Positions 52,279-61,072 of a stretch of 64,000 bases of DNA are shown one piece after another. The stretch comes from Flavobacterium succinicans. GTDB taxonomy: Bacteria > Bacteroidota > Bacteroidia > Flavobacteriales > Flavobacteriaceae. Where the stretch lies: assembly GCF_001662485.1 (NCBI RefSeq), contig NZ_JMTM01000060.1, forward strand, positions 1 to 64,000, given 5' to 3'. The notes below the pieces were generated by a model. The model ran no database searches. It was not told the DNA's origin and worked only from the letters and a program-made list of their open reading frames with translations. Position 1 is the first letter of the stretch; the number at the start of each line of letters is the position of its first letter. A program made the translations under genes and the position numbers.

Positions 52279-53314
52279 AGTATAACGCGTAATAAATTAG
52301 TGGAAAAATCCCCATTTTGTGTCGAATTGCTGATCCCAAATCCGGTTCAAAAACACCTTGCAGTATAAAAAATGAGAAGACAAAAAGAAGCATCCACAAC
52401 TCGTAAACGTATTCTTTTTTGTCTTTTATACAACGCGCCAATCGAACCAACAAAATATAAAAAAGAAACAGTTGCCAAATTACGAAGAGGACGATTTGTG
52501 GTTTCAAAAAATGCTTTAGCCCATTTAAAGGCAGGTTTACTGTAAAAAAACCATATAGAATTCCAATGATTTCACCATACCATGTATCCGTTTTTACTGG
52601 TGATAAAATGATCGAATTGGCATCAGGCGAATTCAATCGAGCCAAATTTAAGAACTCACGCGTTTGCTCTGATAAAAATTTACCTTGTATTACTCCGTAA
52701 CTCAAAGACAACAAAATCATAACTCCAATACCATAACACAAGGTAGCAAAAGTTCGATTTTGGATTTTAATACAAGAAATCCAATACATACTCATGGCAA
52801 CAATAGGAAGTAATACAAAATAAGGACGATATACCGCACCAAAAAAAACAAAAAGCAATAAGGCAATTAATAAGTTCGTTTTGAAATTAAAAATTTTCTT
52901 TTGAAACAAGAAGACAATAGTAGAAAGGTACAAAAAAGTCAGAAACTCTTTTGAAGGCATTGAAATAAAAATAGCAATAATCGAAAAAGAAAAATACACT
53001 AAAACGTTCTTAATCGTAATTTTTTCAAAGGTACTTGGAATGCCAATTTTGTAAAGAATCAGCATCAAAATTGGAAATTGAATCAAAGCAATCACAGCAA
53101 AAGGCAAATAACGTAAACCCGTTATTTTATAAAACAAAATCGTCAGTGGATAACTTCCAAAATAGCCTATTTCATTGCCTTTGTCATACGCTATGATGGC
53201 AGCATCGTAAAAGAATTTTGGTGGTAAAAAAAAACTCGCGGCAAAGGCAAGTCCCAAATTGAGACCGAAAAGAAGTAAAAAAGTAGCGGTGTTTTTTTTT
53301 ATGATAAAAGACAT
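52250..53314 (-). CDS. multi-pass membrane protein, candidate polysaccharide polymerase (EpsG-like)
   Basis: The 354-residue product has about ten transmembrane helices, a SMPSKEFLTFLYL segment (residues ~117-129) and a C-terminal FEPDLGSAIRHKMGIFPLI. Similar words occur in EpsG/Wzy-like polymerases. With the ligase-family gene directly downstream, one of the pair could act as polymerase and the other as ligase. Recognition is weak. Confidence 0.6.
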   Translation of the reverse strand: MSFIIKKNTATFLLLFGLNLGLAFAASFFLPPKFFYDAAIIAYDKGNEIGYFGSYPLTILFYKITGLRYLPFAVIALIQFPILMLILYKIGIPSTFEKITIKNVLVYFSFSIIAIFISMPSKEFLTFLYLSTIVFLFQKKIFNFKTNLLIALLLFVFFGAVYRPYFVLLPIVAMSMYWISCIKIQNRTFATLCYGIGVMILLSLSYGVIQGKFLSEQTREFLNLARLNSPDANSIILSPVKTDTWYGEIIGILYGFFTVNLPLNGLKHFLKPQIVLFVIWQLFLFYILLVRLARCIKDKKEYVYELWMLLFVFSFFILQGVFEPDLGSAIRHKMGIFPLIYYALYYDHFRKEFQ

Positions 53315-53340
53315 TTTGATGATAGTAAAAAATTTAGAAA

Positions 53341-54651
53341 TTAACTCAAAAACAACTTAATACCGTCTTTAAAATATACAAAAAGTGCCGTACTAAAATT
53401 CCAAAACAAAGCACTGACCGAAAAAGCTATCGCACCTCCTATCATTCCGTACGAGGGAATTAAAAAATAGTTTAAAATAAAATTAAGCAAAAGCGCTAGT
53501 AAAACAATCCGTTGAAAAATGTGTTGTCGGCCTGTCATGTTCAGATAAACAGGAGCCGATCCAAAAAAAGCACAAAACCCTTGTCCCAAAACCAACACGA
53601 ATAAAGCTTCTTTCGCAACTACATAATTAGAACCAAAAAATTGCAAAATAAACTCTGGAAAAATAAGCAACGCAAAAACTGCAGGTAGAGTAATTGCTAC
53701 TATTAATCGGGAACTATTTTGCACAATTTGCTGCACTTTATCTATTTCTTTATTCGAAAAACTGGCTGCTATAGCCGCCGAAACAGTAATGTTTACCGTC
53801 AAAATGATAACAGACAACAACGTCATTAACTTGACCGCCACAGCATAATAAGCGACAGTAGCGTCTCCAAAATACTTTTTTAAAAACAGGATATCAAAAC
53901 TCATCATCAAAAAAATAGCCATTCCGCTTACAGCAATAGGAAAGGAATGTGTGATAATCTCTTGAGAAGAAAAGCAATCAGTGGAACAAGTAGCTGGTTT
54001 TTTGGTAAAAAAATAAAAAGTCAATACGGTGGTCAAAATTCCCATAAAAACAAAACTCAGCAAAAAAGCATCTACCAAATAGGGTTCTAATTGCCATTGC
54101 ACTAATAAAAAAGCAACTACAATTATAGGTAAGTATTTGAAAATATTCCGAAATAGTTCAGCTGCTGCTATTTCCTCTAACGCCCTAAAAACCTCAACAT
54201 TTAGAATTGAAAGTCCATAAAAAAACAAGGCTGCCGAAGCTTTTAACAAAAGGAGATAAGTTGCATCGTCCGAAAAAAATTGTGTAATTACAGAAGCATC
54301 CAATACTGCTATAAAAACCAATAAAAGTAGGGAAGCAAAAAACAGCATCAAGACCATTTTTAGATATACTTTTTTCAAATGTCCCAAAGAAAAATCCGGA
54401 TACAAACGCCCTTTGAAATACAATATGGATTGATCAAAACCCAATAAACAAATACTCCCGATAGCAAAAAGAAATGTGCGAACAAAATCATATTGCCCTA
54501 CTATCTTAGGTGTATACTTTTGCGTTAAAAACAACGTAAAACCAAACAAAAGCACAACCCCAAAAACCCTAATGAACAAGGTTAGCAGACTTTGCCTAAC
54601 TACAGGATTTTGAAAGGTCTTAAGGAAATGAAAGCGAAGAGTTCTTAACAC
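53341..54651 (-). CDS. oligosaccharide flippase (Wzx, MOP superfamily)
   Basis: A protein of about 436 residues with 12-14 transmembrane helices and the N-terminal block NPVVRQSLLTLFIRVFGVVL. I start at GTG 54651 (VLRTLRFHFLK), 31 bases after the Wzz stop; the frame is open to 54783 but that part overlaps the wzz gene. It flips the lipid-linked repeat unit, and is the second such exporter in the window. Confidence 0.8.
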   Translation of the reverse strand: MLRTLRFHFLKTFQNPVVRQSLLTLFIRVFGVVLLFGFTLFLTQKYTPKIVGQYDFVRTFLFAIGSICLLGFDQSILYFKGRLYPDFSLGHLKKVYLKMVLMLFFASLLLLVFIAVLDASVITQFFSDDATYLLLLKASAALFFYGLSILNVEVFRALEEIAAAELFRNIFKYLPIIVVAFLLVQWQLEPYLVDAFLLSFVFMGILTTVLTFYFFTKKPATCSTDCFSSQEIITHSFPIAVSGMAIFLMMSFDILFLKKYFGDATVAYYAVAVKLMTLLSVIILTVNITVSAAIAASFSNKEIDKVQQIVQNSSRLIVAITLPAVFALLIFPEFILQFFGSNYVVAKEALFVLVLGQGFCAFFGSAPVYLNMTGRQHIFQRIVLLALLLNFILNYFLIPSYGMIGGAIAFSVSALFWNFSTALFVYFKDGIKLFLS

Positions 54652-54682
54652 ATTAGGTTTTGTTTGTAAAAGAAAGAGATTT

Positions 54683-55666
54683 TTATGAAGCTGCTGTTTT
54701 GGATTTAGCCAATTGCTTTTGATAAAATCGGATGAACAAACGAATAAATACAAACAATAATACCAGAAATAATGGCAATACAAATTTCATTACGCCGTTT
54801 ACTACCTTTGAAGTAGTACTGTTCAACGTGAAGGTTATCTCTTTGATTGTTTTTTGAAAGTTGATTACTTTCAACCTATTCTTACTCTGTTCAAATAACA
54901 CATCTCTTTTAGATCTTATAATATCATTGAGTTGGGTGTTTTCGTTGTAGTACATGAGCTTGTCATTTTTCAAACTACTTTTTACATTGGCCGAAAACCC
55001 ATTAAGAATTCCGTTAATTTGTTGAATAATGGTATCATTTTGTGCAATAGTTTGTTTCAAATTTGCGACTTCCACCTCCTGTATTGCTGAAAAATAGTCT
55101 GATTGATTGAGATAATTCATCAATGGAGTAATCAATTCCTTCTCATTGGTGATTCCAACAGTAACAACTGCTATATTATGGTAGGTGTAGTTTTTACTGG
55201 TAATATTATCCTCAAGTACCTTTTTTACCTCGCCCACTTCGGCCATTAATTTAATCAACTCAAAGTTGCGTTCTTTTTCTTCAATAAATTTATAGACGTC
55301 GGCAATAGGTTTAATTTCAATTTTTCTCAGCGCCTCGGGATGTATTAATCCCACTTCTTTTTGTAAAAAAGCGGCATCTCCAGCATTAATTTTAGATTGA
55401 AGCAGATTGATTTTAGCATACAAAAAATCGACGCTCCCAAAATTGGGAATCACCGTGATTTCATGGGTATACAGTTTATTGCTTTTATCCAAAAATAATC
55501 CAAAACCAAAACCAATGATAAGCAATGCAGCCACTATTTTCCATTGGTGTACAAAAAACTGAATGCAATTGAACAACAAAGTATTCAAACGTTCGAAACC
55601 CTTTTTTACTTTGGTGGTTATTTGAAATACGTCAATTTCTGAATCGCTATGCGAGGGTGTATTCAT
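54683..55666 (-). CDS. Wzz-like chain-length determinant / polysaccharide co-polymerase
   Basis: The 327-residue protein has transmembrane helices near residues 43-60 and 292-312, with a helical periplasmic region between, the classic Wzz topology. It lacks a fused or adjacent BY-kinase. It would set polymer length with the Wzy protein. It starts eight bases after the DUF6909-like gene stop and precedes the flippase. Confidence 0.83.
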   Translation of the reverse strand: MNTPSHSDSEIDVFQITTKVKKGFERLNTLLFNCIQFFVHQWKIVAALLIIGFGFGLFLDKSNKLYTHEITVIPNFGSVDFLYAKINLLQSKINAGDAAFLQKEVGLIHPEALRKIEIKPIADVYKFIEEKERNFELIKLMAEVGEVKKVLEDNITSKNYTYHNIAVVTVGITNEKELITPLMNYLNQSDYFSAIQEVEVANLKQTIAQNDTIIQQINGILNGFSANVKSSLKNDKLMYYNENTQLNDIIRSKRDVLFEQSKNRLKVINFQKTIKEITFTLNSTTSKVVNGVMKFVLPLFLVLLFVFIRLFIRFYQKQLAKSKTAAS

Positions 55667-55674
55667 ATCTTAAT

Positions 55675-57354
55675 TTAAAGAGTATTCAAAATTTGTTCTA
55701 AAATTTTTATGGTAATCAAATACGTTGGTTTTACGCCAGTAGTTCCCAATCCTCCAGAGGCTAAGGTACTTCCTGTTTCTAACGGATTATCAGAAGCGTA
55801 GTAAGCATAACGCACTTTGATGTCTTTTGGTACACTCTTTCTGATTTTAGAGGCCGATTGTATCGCTTTTTGGTAATACGACCCTTCCATTTCTAGGCCT
55901 ATTACTCCCCAAGTAGACTCATGAAAAAACTTCAATAAATCTCTATTTTGAAGCGATGTACCCAAAACAGTTACCATAGGTCCTGCAAACACAGCAATGT
56001 CATTGCCTTCGAACATTTCGGCGGTTAATTCATTTTCAAAGAAATAATTATCTGCTGTTCCTTCGTTGATATGGGCATTTGGAATCATAATATCGCCTTT
56101 GCCTCCTTCGAGAATTCCAGCTTTTCCCATAATAGAAACCGACTGTACATTGAGCAAGGTCTCTTTTTTGTAGGGTTTTAATAATTCATCGATGGTTTCA
56201 TAAGCTTGTTCGCCAAAAGCATAATCCATAACAATCAAAACAGGTGCTTTGTCACCTAATTCTGCCTTTGGAAAAGCGGTTTTAGACCAATCAATTTTGG
56301 CGGTATCAAACAATTGTACATCGATATTAGTTCCTGAAGTATCGGGTAGAAATACCATTCCGTTTTTCTCAGCCAACGTTTCTACTTGCTTACGCAATTC
56401 TTTGGCGCCTGATTTACTCAATTCTTCATAAATCACAAAATCAGATTTGTCCTTAAACTTTGATTTTAATAGCGGCGTGGCAAATATGGAATTCATCACA
56501 CTGTGCATGTTGGCACTAATAACATGTATAGGTCGGTCCAATAAGTTGTTGGCTTTTAAAACCTCTTTGATATTATTGGCCCAAATTTCTCCATGAATGT
56601 GATGCCCCAAACGTTCTCTCAAAATAGGACTAAAAGTGATGGTTCTTTTGTTGTTGTCTACTACTTCTTCGATGGCTAATTTTCCTAACCAATAAATCAC
56701 ATGCAGAAAACGATCAGGTGCATTTTCGGAACCAAAGGCATCATAAATAGCTAACACATCTTCAAAGGTTCTTCCCAAAATATTAGACGCATGCGAAATG
56801 GCTTTTTCTTTTTCGATTTGGGTAAGCTTCTTGGTTTGGTTTACGGCGGCTTGTAGTTTTAACCAATCTCTTGACACCTCGCCAGCATCATCGAGCAAAA
56901 CGCGGTTTTTAATTTTATGGGATTCGATAAAAATAAAAGTCAAATGCGTCAAAATATCATAAATATCAGAACGTCCTCGAGTGATTTCGACATTCATTTG
57001 CTCTTCGTCAATTCGGTAGCAATTTCTTCTTCTCTTTGGCGGAACAATGGCCTGAAAATGGGATTTTGCATACCCCTCTTCGGAGGTTAAATTTATAAAA
57101 CGACACTCCTCGATCCCAATTGGAAGTCGTTCAATAACATATAAAAGTCCGTTAAGTTCTACTTTTTCCTCGGCTATATTACCATAAATTTCGGGACGTA
57201 AAGCCAATAAAGCTTCGCGTAAAGTATCGCCCGAAACCCCCATTGGTTTGTAAAACCCACGGTTGAATAAATGGCGAATGGTAATGTACATTTTTTCTAT
57301 AGCCGCAGACGATTCTTGCGCTCTAGATCTTGATATATGTTTGGTTGTATTCAT
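55675..57354 (-). CDS. conserved uncharacterised protein (DUF6909-like) with nucleoside-phosphorylase-like C-terminal half
   Basis: The 559-residue product has an N-terminal helical domain (residues ~1-240) with a basic stretch PPKRRRN. The C-terminal half shows SIMGKAGILEGGKGDIMIPNAHINEGT, VIGLEMEGSYYQKAI and RYAYYASDNPLETG. These are arranged like the G-x-G-GDxxxP, MExxG/A and xSD motifs of PNP/MTAN or AMP nucleosidase enzymes. I recall the family as DUF6909 in Flavobacteriaceae. Its substrate and role are unknown. It sits between the Wzz gene and a CarboxypepD_reg gene, likely part of the same transcript as wzz. Confidence 0.7.
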   Translation of the reverse strand: MNTTKHISRSRAQESSAAIEKMYITIRHLFNRGFYKPMGVSGDTLREALLALRPEIYGNIAEEKVELNGLLYVIERLPIGIEECRFINLTSEEGYAKSHFQAIVPPKRRRNCYRIDEEQMNVEITRGRSDIYDILTHLTFIFIESHKIKNRVLLDDAGEVSRDWLKLQAAVNQTKKLTQIEKEKAISHASNILGRTFEDVLAIYDAFGSENAPDRFLHVIYWLGKLAIEEVVDNNKRTITFSPILRERLGHHIHGEIWANNIKEVLKANNLLDRPIHVISANMHSVMNSIFATPLLKSKFKDKSDFVIYEELSKSGAKELRKQVETLAEKNGMVFLPDTSGTNIDVQLFDTAKIDWSKTAFPKAELGDKAPVLIVMDYAFGEQAYETIDELLKPYKKETLLNVQSVSIMGKAGILEGGKGDIMIPNAHINEGTADNYFFENELTAEMFEGNDIAVFAGPMVTVLGTSLQNRDLLKFFHESTWGVIGLEMEGSYYQKAIQSASKIRKSVPKDIKVRYAYYASDNPLETGSTLASGGLGTTGVKPTYLITIKILEQILNTL

Positions 57355-57377
57355 CTTGTTTGTTTTTTATCACTTTT

Positions 57378-57385
57378 CAAAGGTA
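57378..57385 (-). promoter_or_regulatory. -7 box TACCTTTG before the DUF6909-like gene
   Basis: TACCTTTG on the minus strand (57385-57378), 23 bases before the ATG at 57354. No clear -33 TTG at the right distance. Confidence 0.45.
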
Positions 57386-57399
57386 AGTAAAAGTTTTTT

Positions 57400-58296
57400 T
57401 TAGTTGGTTAACGTTAATTTCATCGCTAATTCTAAATATTTATCCTTGTAGCGATCTAAAAAGGTCTGAGAATTTTTAAAATTACTAATTCGCCATTTTC
57501 CTTTATAATATGTCCAAGTGGATGTTTCTTCACTAGGAATAGTCCCGATTCTAGGATCATAATACACACCATCAAATCTTTTGGATCCTTCATTGACCTT
57601 TGTAAATTTAAACTCAAAACGGTTGTCATCAATTATTAACCATTCAACAGCAACGAAAAATCCATTGGATGGTACTTTTATTTTATACGATTCCAAATCA
57701 ATTTCTGTATTCTTTTTTCCTTTTTTAACTGGAACAATAATATTTTGAGCAGTCAAATCATTTCCAGGACTTCCATCAGGATTAACTTCAAAAAAACGCA
57801 ATACAAATTTGGCGTTTTCTTTTTCAGCCTTAGTAAGTACTTGCAAATTTTTTAGAAAAGAATGCTGTTCCATTTCTTTAGTAAATGGAAAAAATTTAGC
57901 CACAATAAAAGGAGAAGTACCGCAGGCGAAATAATGATTAATCAATCCCTTTTTATAATTTCCAATTACAATTTCGGAATCGTGTTTTGGAGGTGCAATG
58001 ATAACCTCGTTTAATGCAATTGCTTCATTTTTGAGAACAACACTTTCAATTTTGTCGGCTTTTATTTTTTTGGGTGCAAATCCCAAAGCCGAAAAAACCA
58101 ATATTTTATCCGACGTTGTATTGATAGTAAAAGTGCCATCTAGTTCTGATGTGGTTCCAATGTTTTCATTTTCCGCCCAAATGTTTACATAAGGAATGGG
58201 CTGACCTGAAATACTGTCTTTGACAACACCTTTTAATTTCGAAAAACTACATTGAAATGCAAAAAGCAGCATCCAAATCCAATACTTATTTCTCAT
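57400..58296 (-). CDS. secreted CarboxypepD_reg-like protein
   Basis: A 298-residue protein with a signal peptide (MRNKYWIWMLLFAFQCSFSK), a carboxypeptidase-regulatory-like beta-sandwich (LKGVVKDSISGQPIPYVNIW...GTFTINTTSDKILVFSALGF, residues ~20-90) and a C-terminal beta-rich domain of unknown type. The start at 58296 follows the GH3 stop by one base; a longer start at 58338 overlaps GH3. It is probably outer-membrane or surface exposed and co-transcribed with the GH3 gene. Confidence 0.8.
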   Translation of the reverse strand: MRNKYWIWMLLFAFQCSFSKLKGVVKDSISGQPIPYVNIWAENENIGTTSELDGTFTINTTSDKILVFSALGFAPKKIKADKIESVVLKNEAIALNEVIIAPPKHDSEIVIGNYKKGLINHYFACGTSPFIVAKFFPFTKEMEQHSFLKNLQVLTKAEKENAKFVLRFFEVNPDGSPGNDLTAQNIIVPVKKGKKNTEIDLESYKIKVPSNGFFVAVEWLIIDDNRFEFKFTKVNEGSKRFDGVYYDPRIGTIPSEETSTWTYYKGKWRISNFKNSQTFLDRYKDKYLELAMKLTLTN

Positions 58297-58297
58297 T

Positions 58298-59788
58298 TTA
58301 ATTTTTATTTTCAAAAAAGGCAGCAATTTTTCGATCATTACTCAATCTCGGAATTTTATTTTGTCCACCCAATTTTCCAATGGATTTCATATAGTCTTGG
58401 AAACCGTTTTTGGCGACTTTGGTGATAACTACTTTTCGCAAAACGTTGCCCACAATCAAATCATCATAATAAATGTTTTGCTTGCGCATGGCTTGGTCAA
58501 TAGCTTCGGCAAAAGCAACCTCATCCTCTGGTTCGTTTTCAAATTCAATAAACCATTCGTGATACGGTAATCCTTCTTTTGGCGTAATCTGTGGCGCCAC
58601 CGTAAATTCATTGATGCGAATATTGGTACCTTGAATTGCTTCTTGCAGCGCACTTTCTACCTCTTTGCCAATCACGTGTTCCCCAAAAGCAGAAATGTAA
58701 TGTTTGATTCTACCCGAAACAATAACGCGATAAGGTTTCAATGAAGTAAACTGTATTGTATCACCAATATTGTAGCCCCAAAGCCCCGCATTGGTCGAAA
58801 TAATCAGTACATAATTTACGCCCAATTCGACTTCGCCTATGGTGTAACGCTTTGGATTCTCGGTAAAAAAGGCATCACTTTTGATGAACTCATAAAAAAT
58901 TCCGGAGTTCAACAGCAACAACATTCCTTTCTCTTTTTGAGCATCTTGGTAGGCAAAAAAGCCTTCGGAGGCAGGGAAAAGTTCGATGCTATCTACTTTT
59001 CGACCAATTAAATTTTCGAATTTGGCGCGATACGGTTCAAAATTAACGCCTCCATAAATGAATAAATTGAAATTTTGAAACAATTCTCCAACTGGTTTTT
59101 GAGCCTTTTGTTGCAATTTTTCGAAATACATTTGTACCCAAGACGGAATTCCAGAAATCACGCGCATGTCTTCTTTTATGGTCTCTTCCACAATAGCATT
59201 GACTTTGGTTTCCCAATCTTCAATACAATTGGTTTCCCAAGAAGGCATTCTGTTTTTTTGCAAATAACCCGGAACAAAATGAGCAGCTATGCCTGATAAT
59301 CTTCCCAATTTGATGCCGTTTTTCTCGGTTAAAATTGGACTTCCTTGCAAGAAAATCATTTTTCCATCTACAAAATCAGCATTGCCTGTTTCGTGAATGT
59401 AATGCAAAATGGCGTTTCGAGAGGCTTGAATATGTGTAGGCATCGACTCTTTGGTTAGCGGAATGTACTTGGCACCCGATGTGGTTCCAGAAGTTTTGGC
59501 AAAATAAAGTGGTTTACCTTTCCACAACACGTTTTCTTCTCCATTTACTACTCGGTCTACATAAAGTTTTAATCCTTCGTAATCTCGAATAGGAACATTT
59601 TGAACAAAATCATCATACGATTGTATTTGCTCAAAATGATGGTCCTTCCCAAATTGAGTGTTCTTGGCTTCTTTTATCAATTGTTTAAAAACAGCTTCTT
59701 GCGTAGCAACGGGATGCTGTGCCCATTCTTGTGTTTTTCGGACTATTTTTTTTGCAAATAATTTTGCTGCAATGGCTTTTATTGACAT
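58298..59788 (-). CDS. GH3-family acyl-adenylating protein
   Basis: The 496-residue product has AKTSGTTSGAKYIPLTKES (adenylation P-loop, residues ~97-115), the EFFASEG-type block (here ELFPASEGFFAYQD) and a C-terminal GH3 domain with HVIGKEVESALQEA. Plant GH3 proteins conjugate acids to amino acids. Bacterial members occur widely in Bacteroidota with unproven substrates. It lies between the peptidase-stalk gene and the CarboxypepD_reg gene in a tight operon. Confidence 0.88.
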   Translation of the reverse strand: MSIKAIAAKLFAKKIVRKTQEWAQHPVATQEAVFKQLIKEAKNTQFGKDHHFEQIQSYDDFVQNVPIRDYEGLKLYVDRVVNGEENVLWKGKPLYFAKTSGTTSGAKYIPLTKESMPTHIQASRNAILHYIHETGNADFVDGKMIFLQGSPILTEKNGIKLGRLSGIAAHFVPGYLQKNRMPSWETNCIEDWETKVNAIVEETIKEDMRVISGIPSWVQMYFEKLQQKAQKPVGELFQNFNLFIYGGVNFEPYRAKFENLIGRKVDSIELFPASEGFFAYQDAQKEKGMLLLLNSGIFYEFIKSDAFFTENPKRYTIGEVELGVNYVLIISTNAGLWGYNIGDTIQFTSLKPYRVIVSGRIKHYISAFGEHVIGKEVESALQEAIQGTNIRINEFTVAPQITPKEGLPYHEWFIEFENEPEDEVAFAEAIDQAMRKQNIYYDDLIVGNVLRKVVITKVAKNGFQDYMKSIGKLGGQNKIPRLSNDRKIAAFFENKN

Positions 59789-59826
59789 TTATTTTGAATT
59801 TAAAACAAGCTGTTTTTTGATCGTTT

Positions 59827-60333
59827 TTACTTTTTCTTTTTGTGGGATGCAGCCTTCGTAGTGCCCTTGTTTTCTTCCTCAGCGACTTCTTTTCTTAAAC
59901 TTAATTCTTCTTCTGAAGCTTTGAGTGATTCCGAAGGAATTGTTGTTTGCGTTTGTGCCAAAATAGAATCTTTATTGAAGGTGGCATGTTCTAATTTACC
60001 CGTGAGTACTTTTTGGATGGCTTTGAGGTAAGCTTCATTTTTCTCAAGTGCTTGAGTTAACGAATCCGTTTTAAGTGCCAAAATCGTAGCTTCTTTTTTT
60101 AGCTGTGTAGAAGCATATCCAGGAATGTATTCTCGCAACGGGGTAAAAGCAATAAGTACGGTTGTCATGGTAATTAAAAAAATAACGCCTAAAGTTCCCG
60201 CTACAAATACATTCAAAAGACTCAATTTGATTGAAAACAACTCCTCAAAGGTTTCTTCATTGATTAGAATCAACCGTTTTTTCATGAATGCGACTTGCTT
60301 AAGATGATTCGGTAACAAACGATTTTTAAACAT
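59827..60333 (-). CDS. M23-peptidase stalk protein lacking the peptidase domain
   Basis: The product is 168 residues if begun at 60333, 152 if begun at the in-frame ATG 60285 (MKKRLILINEETFEELFS). It has one transmembrane helix (~residues 40-65) and then EYIPGYASTQLKKEA and a coiled coil. From memory this N-terminus matches Flavobacteriia M23 peptidases of the stalk-plus-LytM type, but the protein ends in a lysine-rich tail (KAASHKKKK) before any LytM domain. Only 38 bases separate it from GH3, so no remnant peptidase is present. Confidence 0.65.
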   Translation of the reverse strand: MFKNRLLPNHLKQVAFMKKRLILINEETFEELFSIKLSLLNVFVAGTLGVIFLITMTTVLIAFTPLREYIPGYASTQLKKEATILALKTDSLTQALEKNEAYLKAIQKVLTGKLEHATFNKDSILAQTQTTIPSESLKASEEELSLRKEVAEEENKGTTKAASHKKKK

Positions 60334-60351
60334 AATTCTTTTTTATTTGGA

Positions 60352-60359
60352 CAAATATA
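60352..60359 (-). promoter_or_regulatory. -7 box TATATTTG before the peptidase-stalk gene
   Basis: TATATTTG on the minus strand (60359-60352), 19 bases before the ATG at 60333, which it favours as start only slightly over 60285. The -33 element is unclear. Confidence 0.45.
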
Positions 60360-60489
60360 ACGATTAATGGTTGTTTGCCTTAAGCAGCTTTATTGTAATT
60401 ATGGTGTTGACAACCCAAATTTATCAATATTTAACGCGAATGCGGATAAATTATTCCTTCAAAATCAAAACAGATTAAGGAATTCTATA

Positions 60490-60497
60490 TACATTTG
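60490..60497 (+). promoter_or_regulatory. -7 box TACATTTG before tatA
   Basis: TACATTTG on the plus strand, 46 bases before the tatA ATG at 60544. No -33 TTG at a suitable distance. Confidence 0.45.
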
Positions 60498-60543
60498 CAG
60501 CATTAATTAGTACAAATTTGTTTCGGCAATAAAAAATACAATC

Positions 60544-60723
60544 ATGGGAAGATTTGGAGTTACAGAAATCCTAGTTATACTAGCTGTTGTTTTATTACTT
60601 TTTGGAGGTAAAAAAATTCCAGAATTAATGAAAGGTTTAGGAAGTGGCATTAAAGAATTCAAAAACGCCGCCAAAGACGATCAACCGGCTACTACTAAAA
60701 AAGAAGAAGAAACAAAAGAATAA
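60544..60723 (+). CDS. tatA: twin-arginine translocase subunit TatA/E
   Basis: A 59-residue protein with the TatA signature: a short N-terminus (MGRFGVTEI), one transmembrane helix ([11 protein letters not shown]), the hinge [22 protein letters not shown] and a charged C-terminal tail. It forms the Tat pore with TatC, which is not in the window. It is monocistronic with its own terminator, as often in this phylum. Confidence 0.93.
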   Translation: MGRFGVTEILVILAVVLLLFGGKKIPELMKGLGSGIKEFKNAAKDDQPATTKKEEETKE

Positions 60724-60744
60724 GCTTTTCAAAAGTAAAAAAAC

Positions 60745-60787
60745 AAATTCCAAACTCCTTACTATTCGTGAGGAGTTTGGATTTTTT
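60745..60787 (+). terminator. terminator after tatA
   Basis: AATTCCAAACTCCT pairs with AGGAGTTTGGATTTT, loop TACTATTCGTG, followed by a T-run. Confidence 0.9.
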
Positions 60788-61072
60788 GTTTTGGTAATGA
60801 ATGTTTTGGTTATTGTTTTTCTAAGTAAGAGCTTCATGAATAAAAAATTGCCCTTCAAACTATTCTCTTTTTTAAAATAAAGACTGTATTCGAATGACTA
60901 TGGATTTGTAACTAAAGAAGTCTCTGCGGAATTTGGGTTCATTTTATCCAAAGAAAATGTATAGAATTGATGTTTTAGTTTAATATTTTCTTTATTTAGA
61001 ATTATTGGAAATGTAAAAATGCTATATTCGTAAAAAATAAAAGTATAGTTTAGCCCCAACAATGCCTAGTTA
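60788..61072. other. intergenic DNA before speD
   Basis: This 285-base stretch, with the tatA terminator, makes up the 349-base gap between tatA and the SpeD-like gene. It is AT-rich. A frame over 60644-60880 is a lysine-rich shadow that crosses tatA and its terminator. I see no convincing -7 box, although the promoter of the following operon should lie here. Confidence 0.5.

Noticed and set aside
60644-60880. Lysine-rich ORF of 78 codons
   Set aside because: It overlaps tatA in another frame and runs through the tatA terminator hairpin.
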